Assembly: GCA_947846985.1 (NCBI GenBank)
Contig: CANTUZ010000002.1
Coordinates: 154,809,889-154,873,888 of the forward strand
Direction of reading: 5' to 3'
Source of the DNA: Fratercula arctica
Lineage: Eukaryota; Chordata; Aves; Charadriiformes; Alcidae
DNA: 64,000 nucleotides
Shown here: positions 36,500-48,420 of the stretch, one piece after another
Numbering within the stretch: position 1 is the first letter of the stretch
How the letters are laid out: every line of letters starts with the position of its first letter
The notes under the pieces: generated by a model
What the model was told of the DNA's origin: nothing
Databases searched by the model: none
The model's input: the letters and a program-made list of their open reading frames with translations, nothing else
Translations under genes and position numbers: made by a program

Positions 36500-37464
36500 T
36501 GTTGCTTCTGCCAGGTGGCCACTAAAGCCACTCTATTAGTCCCCCTCCTCAGCTGGGCAGAGGAGATAAAATATAACAAAAGGCTTTTGGGTCAAGATAA
36601 GGACAGGGAGATATCACTCACCAATTACCATTAGCAGCAAAATGGACTTGACTTGGGGAAATTAGAATAGCCATGAGCAGGTAAGAATTAGAGACCGACG
36701 CAACAAACAGAACCTTGTGGTTGGTGTCTACTACAGGCCGTCCAATCAAGGGGAGCCTATTGACAAAAGCCTTCTTACTGCAGCTACAGGAGGCATTGTA
36801 CTCGCAGGCTCTTATCCTGATGGGGGACTTCAACCACCCCAACATCTGCTGGAAAAGTAGCACAGCAAGCTGTAGGCAATCCAGGAGACTCCTGGAGTGC
36901 ATGGAGAATAACTTCTTACACCACATAATAGACAGCCCTACAAGAGGGGATGTGATACTGGACCTGTTGGTCACCAGTGCAAGTGAGCTCATTGGTGACA
37001 TCAAGACTGGAGGCAGCCTGACCTGCAGTGATCATGCACTGGTGCAGTTTGCACCAGTCCTCCACAGGCTGCGGGTGTATATCTGCTCCACCATTAACCT
37101 CCATGGGCTGCAGGGGACAGCCTGTCTCACCATGGTCTTCACCACGGGTTGGAGGGGAATCTCTGCTTTGACACCTGGAGCACTTCCTCCCCCTCCTTCA
37201 CTGACCTTGGTGTCTGCAGAGTTGTTTCTCTCACATATTGTCACTCCTTTCCTCTGGCTACTGTTGCACAGCAACTTTTTCTCCTGCTTAAATAGGTTAT
37301 CGCAGAGGCACTACCACCATCCCTGGTTGGCTTTGTGTTGGCCAGTGATGGGTCCATCTAGAGCAATGGCCTCTATTAGACAGAGGGGAAGCTTCTAGCA
37401 GCTTCTCACAGAAGCCACACCTGTAGCTTCCCACTGCCAAAATCTTGCCAAGCAAACCCAATAC
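36500..37464 (-). mobile_element. Avian endogenous-retrovirus LTR with a CR1 piece in its middle
   Basis: The outer sequence resembles a high-copy avian LTR known to me from many bird genomes, read on the minus strand. The right end is near 37464, where the minus strand reads GTATTGGGTTTGCTTGGC. A TATTTAAG TATA-like element is near 37288-37296. The left portion (36500-36660) contains CCCCCTCCTCAGCTGG, AAAATATAACAAAAGGC and CTCACCAATTACC. The middle of the LTR is absent and replaced by a plus-strand CR1 endonuclease fragment (about 36685-37062), so only the two LTR ends remain. The expected terminal CA/TG dinucleotide at the right has decayed, and no target duplication is visible. No retroviral coding region is present. 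The family identification rests on memory of the consensus and should be verified. Confidence 0.65.
36685..37062 (+). pseudogene. CR1 ORF2 endonuclease fragment inside the LTR
   Basis: Plus-strand translation shows the distal CR1 endonuclease. NLVVGVYYRPSNQGEP comes first (about 36705-36760). After a frame change come GDFNHPNICW (36823-36852), CRQSRRLLECMENNF, TRGDVILDLLVTS and CSDHALVQF (ending about 37050). The order matches the endonuclease block of the CR1 at 14023-15090, but residues differ enough (NICWKSS versus DICWRDS; ASELIGD versus KEGLVGN) to indicate a different subfamily. The open frame continues past 37062 into LTR sequence only by chance. Neither a reverse-transcriptase region nor a CR1 3' tail follows, so this is not a simple 5'-truncated insertion. 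It is non-functional. Confidence 0.85.
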
Positions 37465-39907
37465 GCTGCTGCACTCCCTCCACCATTAACAGTAAAGAGG
37501 TATGTTCACACTGATGGATAACACTTCTGTAGAGCAATTCCCATAGCCTTGGTAATCTACTGGAGCCTGCTAGTGAAGTACCTGTTGACTAACTAGTTCT
37601 GGATTGAATTTTCACCCACCCTTGAAAATGACTTGGGTGATCATGAGATTAACAAGTTTAGTGGTAAAGGGAGTAAAAAAGAAATTATTGCTTTTCTAGC
37701 TAAAAAGCAAATCTGTGTTTTCTAAATTTTGCACTCAGAGTTTCAAAGCTTTACTTTTATGCTAGACTGTAGCCAAGGGGTTTAAATGTGTGCCTGAGAA
37801 AATGACTGTATAGGAGTGAGGAAAGAATGATATGACACACACAGATGTATGAATGTAAAATACACTAACTGCTATCTGATCTTGCTCACAGAAAACACTG
37901 CCACTAAGTTCAACACAGTCAATGATGGTATGGAGGGAGGGCTAAACCCACATCTGATAAAAGGAGAATCTAGTTCCTGCTGTTCCAACATTACTTAAAA
38001 GTGACTGCTTCCCAGCCATGTTTGTTGGGGAAAACACTGACACGTGCTCAAGCGAAATAATGTGTGATGGTTTGGGCCAAACCTCCCTGAAAAGAGAAAC
38101 AATTGAAACCTCCACTCCCATTGAGTGTATGAGCCCACTCCAATCTTGGGCATATGGAAAGCATATGTGGACCAGGAGATTTCCACTGAGAAATGAGTTC
38201 TATGAGAAAGGCTGACAGAAAATATGTCAAAAAAGCCCAGATCCAATCCAGAGAAGACTATGAATTGAAACTTACAGACTAAGAGGGAGCAAGTGCTGAT
38301 GCAGGAAGAAGGGAAATTGTCAGAGGACATACTGTATGAGGCAGGCGCTATCCAAGCCATTGATTTTAGGTGTACATTTTAGGAGATCTGACTCCTCCAA
38401 TGGAAACCTAACTGCTGTACAGATGTGTCTAGGCTCCATCCAGATGTGCCTGAAGGCCAGCAGTTGGGCAGAGGCTGCAAAGACAGGTACCTAAAGTGAA
38501 GTGTTGTGAGCATCCTCAGCATCTCTTACTGATCCCACCAAGGAACGATGACCTTATTCCGTCTTGGTATAAGAAGACTATAACAAAGAGAAACCTGACA
38601 CAGCCCAGTTTTGTCCTGTTCACTGGAACAAGCAGTAAGACCCTGAATTTTGTGTCATTCCTACAGTCAATGACAGTCTCCTGCACCATTAAAAACAATT
38701 ACACACTGGAAAAGGTAACATTGTCTTGCAAAAAGGATCTTACCAGGAAAAGGAGGAGCAATGTAGGAGAAAGAAGGAAAACAGAAGAAAGAAATACTTT
38801 TTCTTGTTCTCAACTAAGTGTGAGGATGTGGTTTAAATTCTGACCATTCGAATTTTAAATAATGCAACTGAAACAAAGCCACCCCACAAGGCTATGATTA
38901 AAAATACACATTTCTCCCATTCTCTTTTTCTGATCAGTCTTTGAGACCTGGGTAATTCAACTCACCTAGAACTCAATCTGTCAGCAGGCACCTTTCCCAA
39001 CCACTGTATGAGGCTCCCCAGCGCCCAGTCAGTCTCTCAACATTATGGCAGGGCTATCTCCTTCAAAGTACGCTGCAGACATGGAGGATGCACACAAACA
39101 ATTTACCTGTCCAAAAGATTGTGAATACCAGGGTCTCTGCTTCAATCTGATGGATTCTTTAACCTTTTGATAAGGGACTATTATATAATAACTCCCAAGC
39201 ACCTTTGGGTTACTTAAATCTAGGTGTCTGATGCCATTTGTGTATCTGAACTAGATATATGTGGTCATACTGCTAGATGTGGCACATATAGGCTACAAGA
39301 AACTTTTGCCTTTCTCCAGCAGCCGGCAGTCAGGTGGGACAAGGCAGGGCATCTGAAATGTCACCAGACCCTATATTTAGCCTAATGATGTATTCCTAAA
39401 TGGAATACAGGTAACTCGAAACCTGTCCTAAGCGAGACCCTCCTCTGCCAGCAAAGTTGACTCCCCCCATCCTTCAGGGGAAGCTTAGCTTTCACGTAGG
39501 ACTTCACTTGGAAACGTGCCAATGGATATTTCCTGAGATTTCCATTCTGTCCTTCCTTAGGCCATTCCTACCCATTTTGACCCATGATTCTCTACGAACT
39601 GAAGACTCGTCAGTGGAAAGATACAGGTACCTGCCTTGGTTTGATTTTCAGTGAGCCATAGCATGCCCTGGAGAAGGCCATCTCTCTGACTTGACTATGG
39701 CAGCTGTAGTGGTAATACCTTTCAGTTTGGCTTCTGAATTAAGTAAATAAAACTGGGTGGATGAGTCCAAGTATTACAGTTTATTAGTCTAAGTTGAGTG
39801 CCATGTGCATGAGATATTTTCTCATTTTTTAGTCCAGAATTAACCCCAGAGTATTTGTAAGGTACATGTATCTATAAAAATATAATCTGAGATGGAATTT
39901 CTGGTGG

Positions 39908-39953
39908 GTTTTGTTGGTTTTGTTTGGTTGGTTTTTTGTTTTTTTTTTTTTTT
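39908..39953. repeat. T/G-rich low-complexity tract with poly(T)
   Basis: Irregular GTTTT and GGTT units run into sixteen or so T residues. Confidence 0.85.
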
Positions 39954-41516
39954 AACAGGAACTTCTACAAGTATATCCACCTATAAGGAATCAATAGCTG
40001 CCAGTGTGTTAATGTGACTGAGTGAAGGTCGCACAGGCTGTGTTGACGGGTATGATTAATTGTGGAGGGTCAGCTCAAGCATATCCTGCAACTGAGTAAA
40101 GGTGTCACTAATGCAAATTGGTCAACTGGGAATAAACATCATTAATTCCATACGACATGTCAGATAAACAGCCTATGGAGAGGTATGCACTTACAAAGCA
40201 TCAAAAGACCAACTTGTGTAGAGTTTATCCTGAGATAGCAATAAAAGTAATCAATTTGGATTTAAGTATGTTCCCAGAGATATGATGAACCAATTGAGAT
40301 GGATGGTTAAACCATGTACCTGCTAGCTTGCTTGACCCATCATAACAATATCAGTCAGCAGTAACTGGCGTCGTAAAGAGCAAGGTTTGTACTGTACACT
40401 TGGCCATCAGTGAAATTTCTGTTCCATGGAAGGCAGCAGGGTTTCAGACAAATATTAGTGCCAGATGGGATCAACAGTAAAAAACCCAACAAATTATTCA
40501 CAGGGCTGAATGCCCCCATCCACCCATTCCCAGAGCACAATGTAGGTGTGGTACTGGGGCATTACATTTTCTAGGAAAGCTGATTTGTCTGGCACTATCC
40601 TGTCCAACCCCTTCTTCTACCACTGAGTCTACGGCTCAGATGTAAGACAGGCTGCTTCCTTGGCAGGTGTCAGTGAGAGCAACTGAACACGTCACTGGAC
40701 TCATAGATCAGTAAGCACCCACCATATTTTCAAGTTCCCAAAGCAAAACTACATTTTCATACAAAACTTATGTTTCCCTAATGCAAATTTTAGTTCTGCA
40801 AAAATAGCATCTCCTAGTAGGGAAATCCCCAACCACCTCTATATACAAAGAAAAATTCTGTGAAAGACAGCCTTAGCCCTTCTCCCTCCAACTTTTGTCT
40901 TTTTCTTACGCACCCATATAATCCCTGGGACACAGGCACTGAGTCATGGCTGGCACTGTTAAGTAAATATCAATTAAGAAAAAATAATAGTTTCCCATGA
41001 GTAATAAGAGCTCTACTTCAGTGTGCTCATAATAATGTAATTAGTGTAATTCTGGTGGGGGTCTCTTTGCTTGGAACAAGTAATAAATTGAGATCTAACA
41101 CTGGTGCCTTTCACACAACCACATTTCTTTCATTAACATCTCTTGCTTTACATGCAGAGTTAGCCTGCTTGTTGGAGTCCTAACAAATATTTAAAATACA
41201 AAACCAACCTTCTATAACTACCCACACGATAACTAAGCACAATTTGCAACTAAAAATCATATACAGTTGATCAAGACCTTCATACAAACATGACGTGACT
41301 TGATGTGACTTTACATATGTTTTGCAAAGCAGCTGCTAACCCTACCTTTTGCATTTGCAACACCTCAACAGGAGGACTCTTGTACATCATTGTGGCCTCC
41401 AGACCATCACATCCACATGTCCTTTGCTTTCCATCATAGCTCTGCATTTAAATCTCCATAGATCTCAATATGGATGTTTTGTTGCTGGAACATACTGTAG
41501 CACTTGTTAGCACGAA

Positions 41517-41519
<3 letters not shown>

Positions 41520-41550
<31 letters not shown>
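41520..41550. repeat. Poly(T), 31 nt
   Basis: An uninterrupted run of 31 T, followed by ATTAATTGAC. It could be the poly(A) tail of a minus-strand retroposed sequence extending to the right, since GAACAA occurs just before it (41514-41519) and again at 41823-41828. No source gene is recognised and a 6-bp match is weak. Confidence 0.9.
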
Positions 41551-41552
<2 letters not shown>

Positions 41553-42838
41553 TAATTGACTGTTTTCCAGCTAGGTTACACAAAGCATAAGAAATCGAGC
41601 TCTGTAATCATTGTCTCAGCTGCTGGAAAATGGAGACACTAGCACTAACCCAGCAAATGAGCCCAGCAAATGGGCAATGAACAGAGAAGCCACTGGCTGT
41701 GTGCAGCTCTGAAATCTCTATTATCCTGAGAACATGTTCGCATTAGGGAACGTGTCTAGTACTTTCCTTTGGTACCAACCTATCAGCATAAAGGAAACAA
41801 GCAAATACTTCAGTGGGGAGGGGAACAATTTGTCACGTTGACTCTATATAGACTGGAAATTACTTGTTCTTTCTCTATCCTGACAACTGATGATTGAGAA
41901 AAGACAAATGGTGTTTCACTTGCCCTGGGAAAATATGGCAGTGCTAGATAGGATAGTGAATGCAGATACTTGACTGGATCTCCTCATCCCTCTCATCATA
42001 CCAAAAATGAAAGAAGAACTAGTTCCTTTCTGAAACCTCATATCCTTGGCTAGGTTTATAATCAAGAGTGTACGTAAGAAATGGTGTGTACCCAATTCTG
42101 ATTTGGAAAATACTGCGTTTACCTTCTTTCTCTATTTTCCAAAGGGCTGAGCTCACGTATTTTGTTATTTTCATAGACTACAGTGGCTGAAAATTTATTT
42201 CTAAAATCTTTCAAGGAGAAAGTAAGGAAGGAGGAAGTCTTACGAGCCATGTTAAAGACTGTTTCCTGCACAAAGAGGAAGTCTAAAATATTCTGAATTC
42301 CAAGAAACAGATAAAATAAAAATGTCACCTCAGCTGACCAGAGACACAAGAATGAGATTCCTCTTCCCTAACTCTGCCTGTGATATGAGTTTCCATCTAA
42401 GCAGAGTGTCCAGGCTCTCACTATGGCCAGTTTAGGGAGTACAACACTTCTAACAGATGTGGGTGACCACTTTCGGAAGTGCCCTAGATTCTCCGAACTC
42501 TGCTGACAGCTCTCCACTGATTGTAAAGGCAACCCAGGTGACTAGCTCAGATACAGATGCCTCTACTGCAGACAAGCACTTTAAGGAGATAAATCCCTCC
42601 CTGGAAGGCCACACATTCCCCTGAGGCCCTGTGCTTCTGGGAAGGGGAGGGATAGTTAAGATCTGGGCCACCAAACCTTCTTCATTTTGTAGGACTTAAA
42701 ATATCTTCATCTTCTGGGGGGTAAGATATTGAGAGGCAACCGAGAGATGGTCATTTGTGACTTTATCACAGTGCCCTGTGCAAGTGCTGACCATATTTTG
42801 GATCTGAATGTTTAGGGGAGATGGGAATTGGGCAGAGA

Positions 42839-42864
42839 GGGGAGGTGGGGTTTGGGAATGGGGG
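42839..42864 (+). promoter_or_regulatory. Predicted G-quadruplex motif
   Basis: Four G-tracts (GGGG, GGGG, GGG, GGGGG) are separated by AGGT, TTT and AAT, which satisfies the standard G3+N1-7 pattern on the plus strand. It sits in a purine-rich stretch (about 42813-42905). No promoter or gene is visible nearby, so a function is not assigned. Confidence 0.55.
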
Positions 42865-44149
42865 TGCATAGCTGGAGGGGTTGAAGAAGGAGTCTTAGGG
42901 CTGGGTTCCGGTTGAAAAAGAGGGAAGAAAACATTTGGCAGGTGACAGGAGATGAAAAGGAGGAATGGAATTAGAGAAAGGACATTAAATAAATCCAGGG
43001 AATGGGCTGCCAAAGGAAGAACAAGAGTCACACTGCCTGTAGAGTATTTGGGAGCCCTAACTCGTTGCTTGAGGCTCCTCTCATTGGCAAAATAAATGAA
43101 TAAATAAAAAAGCAAAAGTTCAGTTTTATTCTTGCTTTAGTCACAACTAAGCACCTAAGCAGAACTATGTAGCGGCCCTGGAGATTCACAGCACCCAGCT
43201 GCAAGGGACAGCCAACGGTTCCCAAATCTATATGGTAAATCAATGCTTATTATTTCACATTTCATTTCACAAAAAATCTCCTTACGAAACTTGCATATGT
43301 CACCACTGATCCCCCCTTCACCTCCTCTTCCATTGTCATTGCTGGGAGTTGTCTTTTTGTGTCTGGTGGATTCAAAACTACAAACTGAAGTTGTGCTGCA
43401 AATTAAGGACTGCAAAAGCCAGCAGCAACCACTGTGGCTGTTCCTGTTCCAAAACTAAGGAGAGTTTGCCATCTAGAGGGCAAGCAAGACAGAAATTTTG
43501 ATCTATGGTGGGGAGCAGCTTTCAATTTGAGTACAGACAGTTCGGTATTACAAATTGGGCAGCACAACAACGACAGACTTACACTAAATAAGGAAGAGGG
43601 CTAGTGGTTTCTTTCTGAGTCTGGGAGGAATAGTCATTTTCTTATCTAAATTGTGCACGCTGAAATAGTCAGACAGTTTAATTAAGCTCAGCAGATCAAT
43701 AGCATCCACATTCAGCAGAGGAAAAACCTTGCCAGAGACTGTACGTTTTGGGCCAACCTGCTTCACTATGCATGTAGACAGAGCTGGGGCAATAACCAGC
43801 AGTGGGTAAAACTCTGTTTCCAATGCAACTGGGTGTTGGCTGCAAATTTCTCCTGAACCCCAAACCTTCATCCCATGAGAATGGAAATTTTTCATTTTTA
43901 CACCCAGATTACACAGAAAAGTAATTACTCCTCTCCAATCCTACATCTTCCCTCCTTCATGACAGATGTCAGGGTCTCTTTTTTCCCTGGGAAAACTATG
44001 GGGGTTTTCCCCCTTTCCTTTGTTTCCTTTTCCTTTCTGATGTTTCTTGACTGCATTAAGATGCCCCGTTCTTGAAAGCCCAGAGATCTGCTCTCATCCA
44101 TGCAGTGGCTCTGCATTTCACTCCACTTAGAAATATTCCTGGTTCCTGG

Positions 44150-44212
44150 GGAAGGAAGGACTAGATGACCTCCATAAGCTCCCTTCCACCCACCACTTCT
44201 GGGATCCTGTGG
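44150..44212 (+). mobile_element. Decayed CR1 3' end (probable)
   Basis: The stretch GGACTAGATGACCTCCATAA, then GCTCCCTTCCACCC, closely follows the CR1 3' UTR pattern (GACTAGATGACCT, then GGTCCCTTCCAACCC). The tail is degraded to TTCTGGGATCCTGTG. Confidence 0.55.
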
Positions 44213-44215
44213 AGC

Positions 44216-46556
44216 ACAGACAGAGCCAGAAGCGGTCACCGCTCCATACAACATGCCATTAAACATCATGGGCCCCATAGGGAATGGGGCTCATGGGTCT
44301 GCAACTTGGGGGTGGTGGTTCAATTAGGCTGCAAGTCAGCTAGAGACACCAAACTGTTGAATATCCCTTTTGTAAACCACCTGCAAGTGTTTAGGAATGA
44401 TGGCAAAAGCAAACACAAGGCAGAGACCTCCATGCATTTCATGATTTTGAACGCTTGTTGGAATCCATGTCAGGCACTTGGACACCAGCGTATTGGAAAG
44501 GCAGGTTTGCACACCAGGAGAAAACCAGTTCTGCATACAGGTTTCAGCTACTCTCCTACTCCTTCCTCTGAGGTTTTAATCTGCTGATTTTGTGAATTTG
44601 TCTTTGCTTTCCCTGTGTCTCCCGGCACTCGGTTGTCAATATGCTTACAGGCTACTGCAGGCATTGCTGTCATGACCTGTGCAGTACTAATGAAACCATC
44701 TGCTGGGGCAACCTGTCACTTTACATGCCATTCCAGGCTCTGATCGCATGAGATCACACAGGAAAAGCAGCTACAGGCCTCACAGCAGTGCCCTCGTGAT
44801 TTTAGGAGGCGGCTAAGCTACAGGAGAAGTTCTTTTGCTGGATGAGATGTTAAGCTGCTGTTGTGAACGCTTGTGACCTTTCAAGACCACAGACTGCTTT
44901 CTCTAACGAAGAAAGCTTAAGTTAGAGGTCCCGTTTCTCGTTGGAGAAATGTGAATTTCGCCTCCATTTGCCCTTCTCTTCCAAATAACACATTAAACTG
45001 ACTTCTGAAGTGCATCCAAGGCCTCCTTTAGCTTATAAAATGTGTCCAGGGACAATTAAATGAGATAACAATATAGCTATTTAGATCTGTTCCACCCGCT
45101 TCTTTTGGGCTTGGGTGCATAAGTGAATTCAGGCAGTTAATCAAGCTACCGATTGTCAGCTAAGCCACAGTAATGGTTGGTGCCTGACGGTGCATGTGTC
45201 CTTAGCATAATGCAGCTTCGAAGTAAATTGTGAAGCTTAGATCCTAATGAAAATGAAGTCCACTGCAGAGACAGTTTAAACTAACACACTTCTCCCTGGG
45301 TCAAGCTTAAGGCATGCGCGTGGTCAGTTAGCAGGTTTCATATGACGGGCAACTTCAATGTCAGGTATTTCCTATCATGTGCTCAGACCCGGGAATTTAT
45401 CCATTTGGAATAGTGACGTAAGAGAGGATTAAACTGTCTGCAACTGGTCTGCATAAAGGGCTTGCACAGCTTGAATTGTATCTATGCGTAACCTTAACTA
45501 GAGATGCGGCAAATTCATTGGAGGTCTTTTAAATCGAGATTGAATTAGTCTCTCTAAAAACACACAGACACTCAAACAGAAACTCTGAGCCTGGTGTAGA
45601 AAGTTTGGGGTGAGCTTCTTCAACCTGGGTGGCACAGAGGGTCAGCCTAGAGGGCCACAATGAATTCTTCCTGACATTAAAACCTATAAAGCTATGAATC
45701 CCTGTGGTTCAGTAAGGTATAATTCACTGCCTGTGCCAACACTCCATTCCCATCCCCCTGGCATCTGGCCCACTGAGGCTACACCGAGTCTGTAAAAATC
45801 TGCGCGCCATGGATCTAGGACAAATGAATGGGAAAACCTAACTGCTTAGCAGAACAAAGCTAAAACACATCAGCTTCCACTCCCTGATGCACTGGTATGT
45901 GGAGTATTAAAGGCATTTGAACCACAGTCCCTGCTCAAATCAGCTCATGCATCCCCTCTGGACAACAGAGCAGCATTCCCACTTCTTGCTGTGTTGGTGA
46001 TTTTCTTGGCAGTAGCACGTTGAAACTCTCTAAACCCAAACTCGAGTGATACTATGTCCATCCCATCCATCCCTGCTCTAAAGAATTCCCCATGTTCAGT
46101 CCAAACTTTCTGCATTGGAACAGCTTATGTAAGAGGCAGCTATTATTTGTCACAGAAATACATCATAGAAATAATCATTTTCAAAAATTTACACTTGAAG
46201 ATTGGATGGAAAAGTATTCCTATGTCTTGGATTAAAGGACTTTTGTTATTGTTATTAACATTAAACTACACTAGGACTATGAAGTGAACTTGACTTCTGA
46301 GCCTGAGCTGGTATTTTGCAATTTTGCCCTCCAGCCTACTTTTTTTTTTTAATTGAAACTTCTAGAATATACACTTTCTGTTCAGCTTTTGCAACTTCCT
46401 GCATGAATGAAATATCCCCTAACCCTGACCAGAAAACCCTTCCACATCTCTTTCAGAAATTCGCTTCAGCAAATGTAACATCCTCACCAGAAGGAAACAG
46501 AAGCTATAAAACATGCTGCAGCCTTCCTTTCTGTCTGGCTTGCTTCAGACTTCATT

Positions 46557-46614
<58 letters not shown>

Positions 46615-47520
46615 ATGAGAAAAAGTGACAGTTGATTCAGAAAGTTGTAAAACGTAAACACTCATCCACAGATGATGCATGGATGGTTAGTGTTGCATAT
46701 CTTTGGGGACAACATATGCCTGTCTTTCACACTTGTCAAATCCTAACGGCTATTGTTATCAGCACACAAAAGCTTCCAAATTCCTACCTGTCACTGAAAT
46801 TCTTAGAAAATGAGAAACCATAACAGGCTGAGAAAAAATAACTGTGATCCTTCCTATCCTGCCACCGCCTGGGTCCCCAGCGCTTGCCTGCAAGCATGAC
46901 CCTTACTCAGCAGAGCCATCTTATTGATACTCTCCAGACATATTTTCTTTAAGTGTTTGCAAGGTCAGATGGCCAAGCAAATTTCTCAGTCTTTTCAAAG
47001 GCTGCAGACACCTTGGTGACTTTTTAATTTCTAGCCAACATTAAAACACTCCTTATGTGACAGAATTATTCAATCTTCTAATTATTATTCTTGTTTCCAC
47101 TTGACAAACAGGGAAATGAGAGAAGGATAACCTTCCTTTTTCAGCCCTGCTCAGGATCAGTGAAGTTACAGTTTGCCAAGCCCCCAGAGTCAGGACAAGG
47201 ATGAAAGCTTTCCACTCTCCTGGGATAGCAAAAATGTCACTTTATCCTGAATTTTAAGGTTTTATGAGACCTTGCCACATCACCCTCAAGAGACAGAAGC
47301 AGTACCCTTTCCACCTTGCTAGTTCTCATCAGTGGGGCTGAGGCACAAGAGGCCACCATAGCTTGTCCTCTACCCTAGATCTCCCTTCCCTTCCCAGCTC
47401 CACCTCTGTGTCCCTCTGTGAGACCCAGCCTCCCAAAAAATCCTTCCCAACCCCTGCCTCAGCTTCAATGTGCAGCAGACAGTGGGATTTACATTGCACT
47501 GGGACTGTGGGAGCATGTGG
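44216..47520. other. Unique non-coding sequence, no gene seen
   Basis: No gene is recognised. The 140-codon plus-strand frame at 44165-44587 starts in the CR1 relic and matches nothing. The block 45040-45540 is repeat-free and has a texture suggestive of conserved non-coding DNA (for example GGCAGTTAATCAAGC near 45133), but this cannot be tested here. Confidence 0.5.
46560..46614. repeat. Poly(A) 31 nt followed by (GA)12
   Basis: A compound simple repeat: 31 uninterrupted A (46560-46590) and then twelve GA units (46591-46614). It may mark a retroposed 3' end, but no upstream source gene is recognisable. Confidence 0.95.
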
Positions 47521-48420
47521 GCATCCAACCCGCGGGTGCCGGTGCTGACTCTCCAGATACTTTCTCCCGCTGTTCCCCAGCTATATCTGTCCCCAGCACG
47601 GGTGGCCTGGCGGCTCTGAATAGAAAGGCATGCCTGGCACAAGGGACACGAGCAGCAGCGGCGGCCGTCCCCATTAGCCGGTGCAAAGGTTTCCCGCAGC
47701 TTGCCGGCCTCTGGAGCTGCCTTTGAATGGGCTGCGTGTCAGCAGGCGGCAGGAATTCGGGGAATGTTAAACTGCAGGGCAGTCCACTTTGGAGGATTAA
47801 GGCACATGACTGGCAGACAAGAGTGATAGCCGGCCGTGAAGGCCAAACCCCACAAAGAGCAGTTTCTTCCCCCACAAGCCAGTCCGTAAGTGCCCTCTGT
47901 CCTGGCCAGCACGAGGAAGCAGGACTTGTCTGCGTGGCACTTAGAGCTTCCTACTATTCATTGAGAAAAACGAGTGTGGCCGGTATCTGACAGATTATCT
48001 CTCCCGGGGCAGAAGACTGGTTTAGGAGATGGGTAGGGACTGGGGAGGTATTTTTTCAATGAATTCAGTTTCCCACTGCGTGTAGAGGTTACTTCCCTCC
48101 GCCACCTCGCTGGATCCTGTCGCAAGCTTCCCACTCCGAATGAAAAGCAGAAACTGCCTTTCTGAATGAAACCACTTCTTATTTTGCTGTGTTTGAGCGG
48201 CCAGGATCCCCACCCTGCCGTGTGTCCTCCTGTGGCTCAGTTAAGCCCTGAAATTCCCACATCTCTGTCGGCGGCTGTTGTGACAGGAGACGTGGGAGCC
48301 CTCTGTGCAGTTTGCTACTAAAAATGTTTGTCGCGCCCTGCGGGCTTTGCGCCAAGTGCTGCACTGGAAACCAGGTTCGCTTGGTGGTGCCGTGCCGTGT
48401 GTGTCCTCCAGACCACACGG
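47521..48420. promoter_or_regulatory. CpG-rich patch, candidate regulatory element or promoter
   Basis: By hand count there are about 42 CpG dinucleotides in 900 bp, 16 of them in 47521-47760, against near zero in many adjoining lines. CGGCGGCC-type clusters occur at 47658-47667 and TCGCGCC at 48331-48337. Open frames on both strands here (up to 128 codons) are probably a by-product of GC content. This could be a small CpG island, an enhancer, or the promoter of an unannotated non-coding RNA. No TATA box, exon or splice pattern supports a specific choice. Confidence 0.35.

Larger units (their letters stand above)
37465..44149. other. Unique non-coding sequence, no gene seen
   Basis: No exon or repeat family is recognisable except the homopolymers and the G-rich motif listed separately. 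A minus-strand 139-codon frame (42696-43115) is proline/serine-rich only because it is antisense to the G-rich tract. Confidence 0.5.

Noticed and set aside
37062..37398. Continuation of the 227-codon plus-strand frame past the CR1 endonuclease motifs, as a longer protein
   Set aside because: Past about 37062 the sequence is LTR-type non-coding repeat that happens to stay open, so the frame is a chance fusion of two repeats.
38056..38080. TGTGATGGTTTGGGCC as the start of another LTR
   Set aside because: No matching inverted terminus, TATA box, polyadenylation signal or target duplication was found within the next kilobase.
42696..43115. Proline-rich 139-codon minus-strand frame
   Set aside because: Its composition is the direct result of being antisense to the G-rich tract, and no motif supports a gene.
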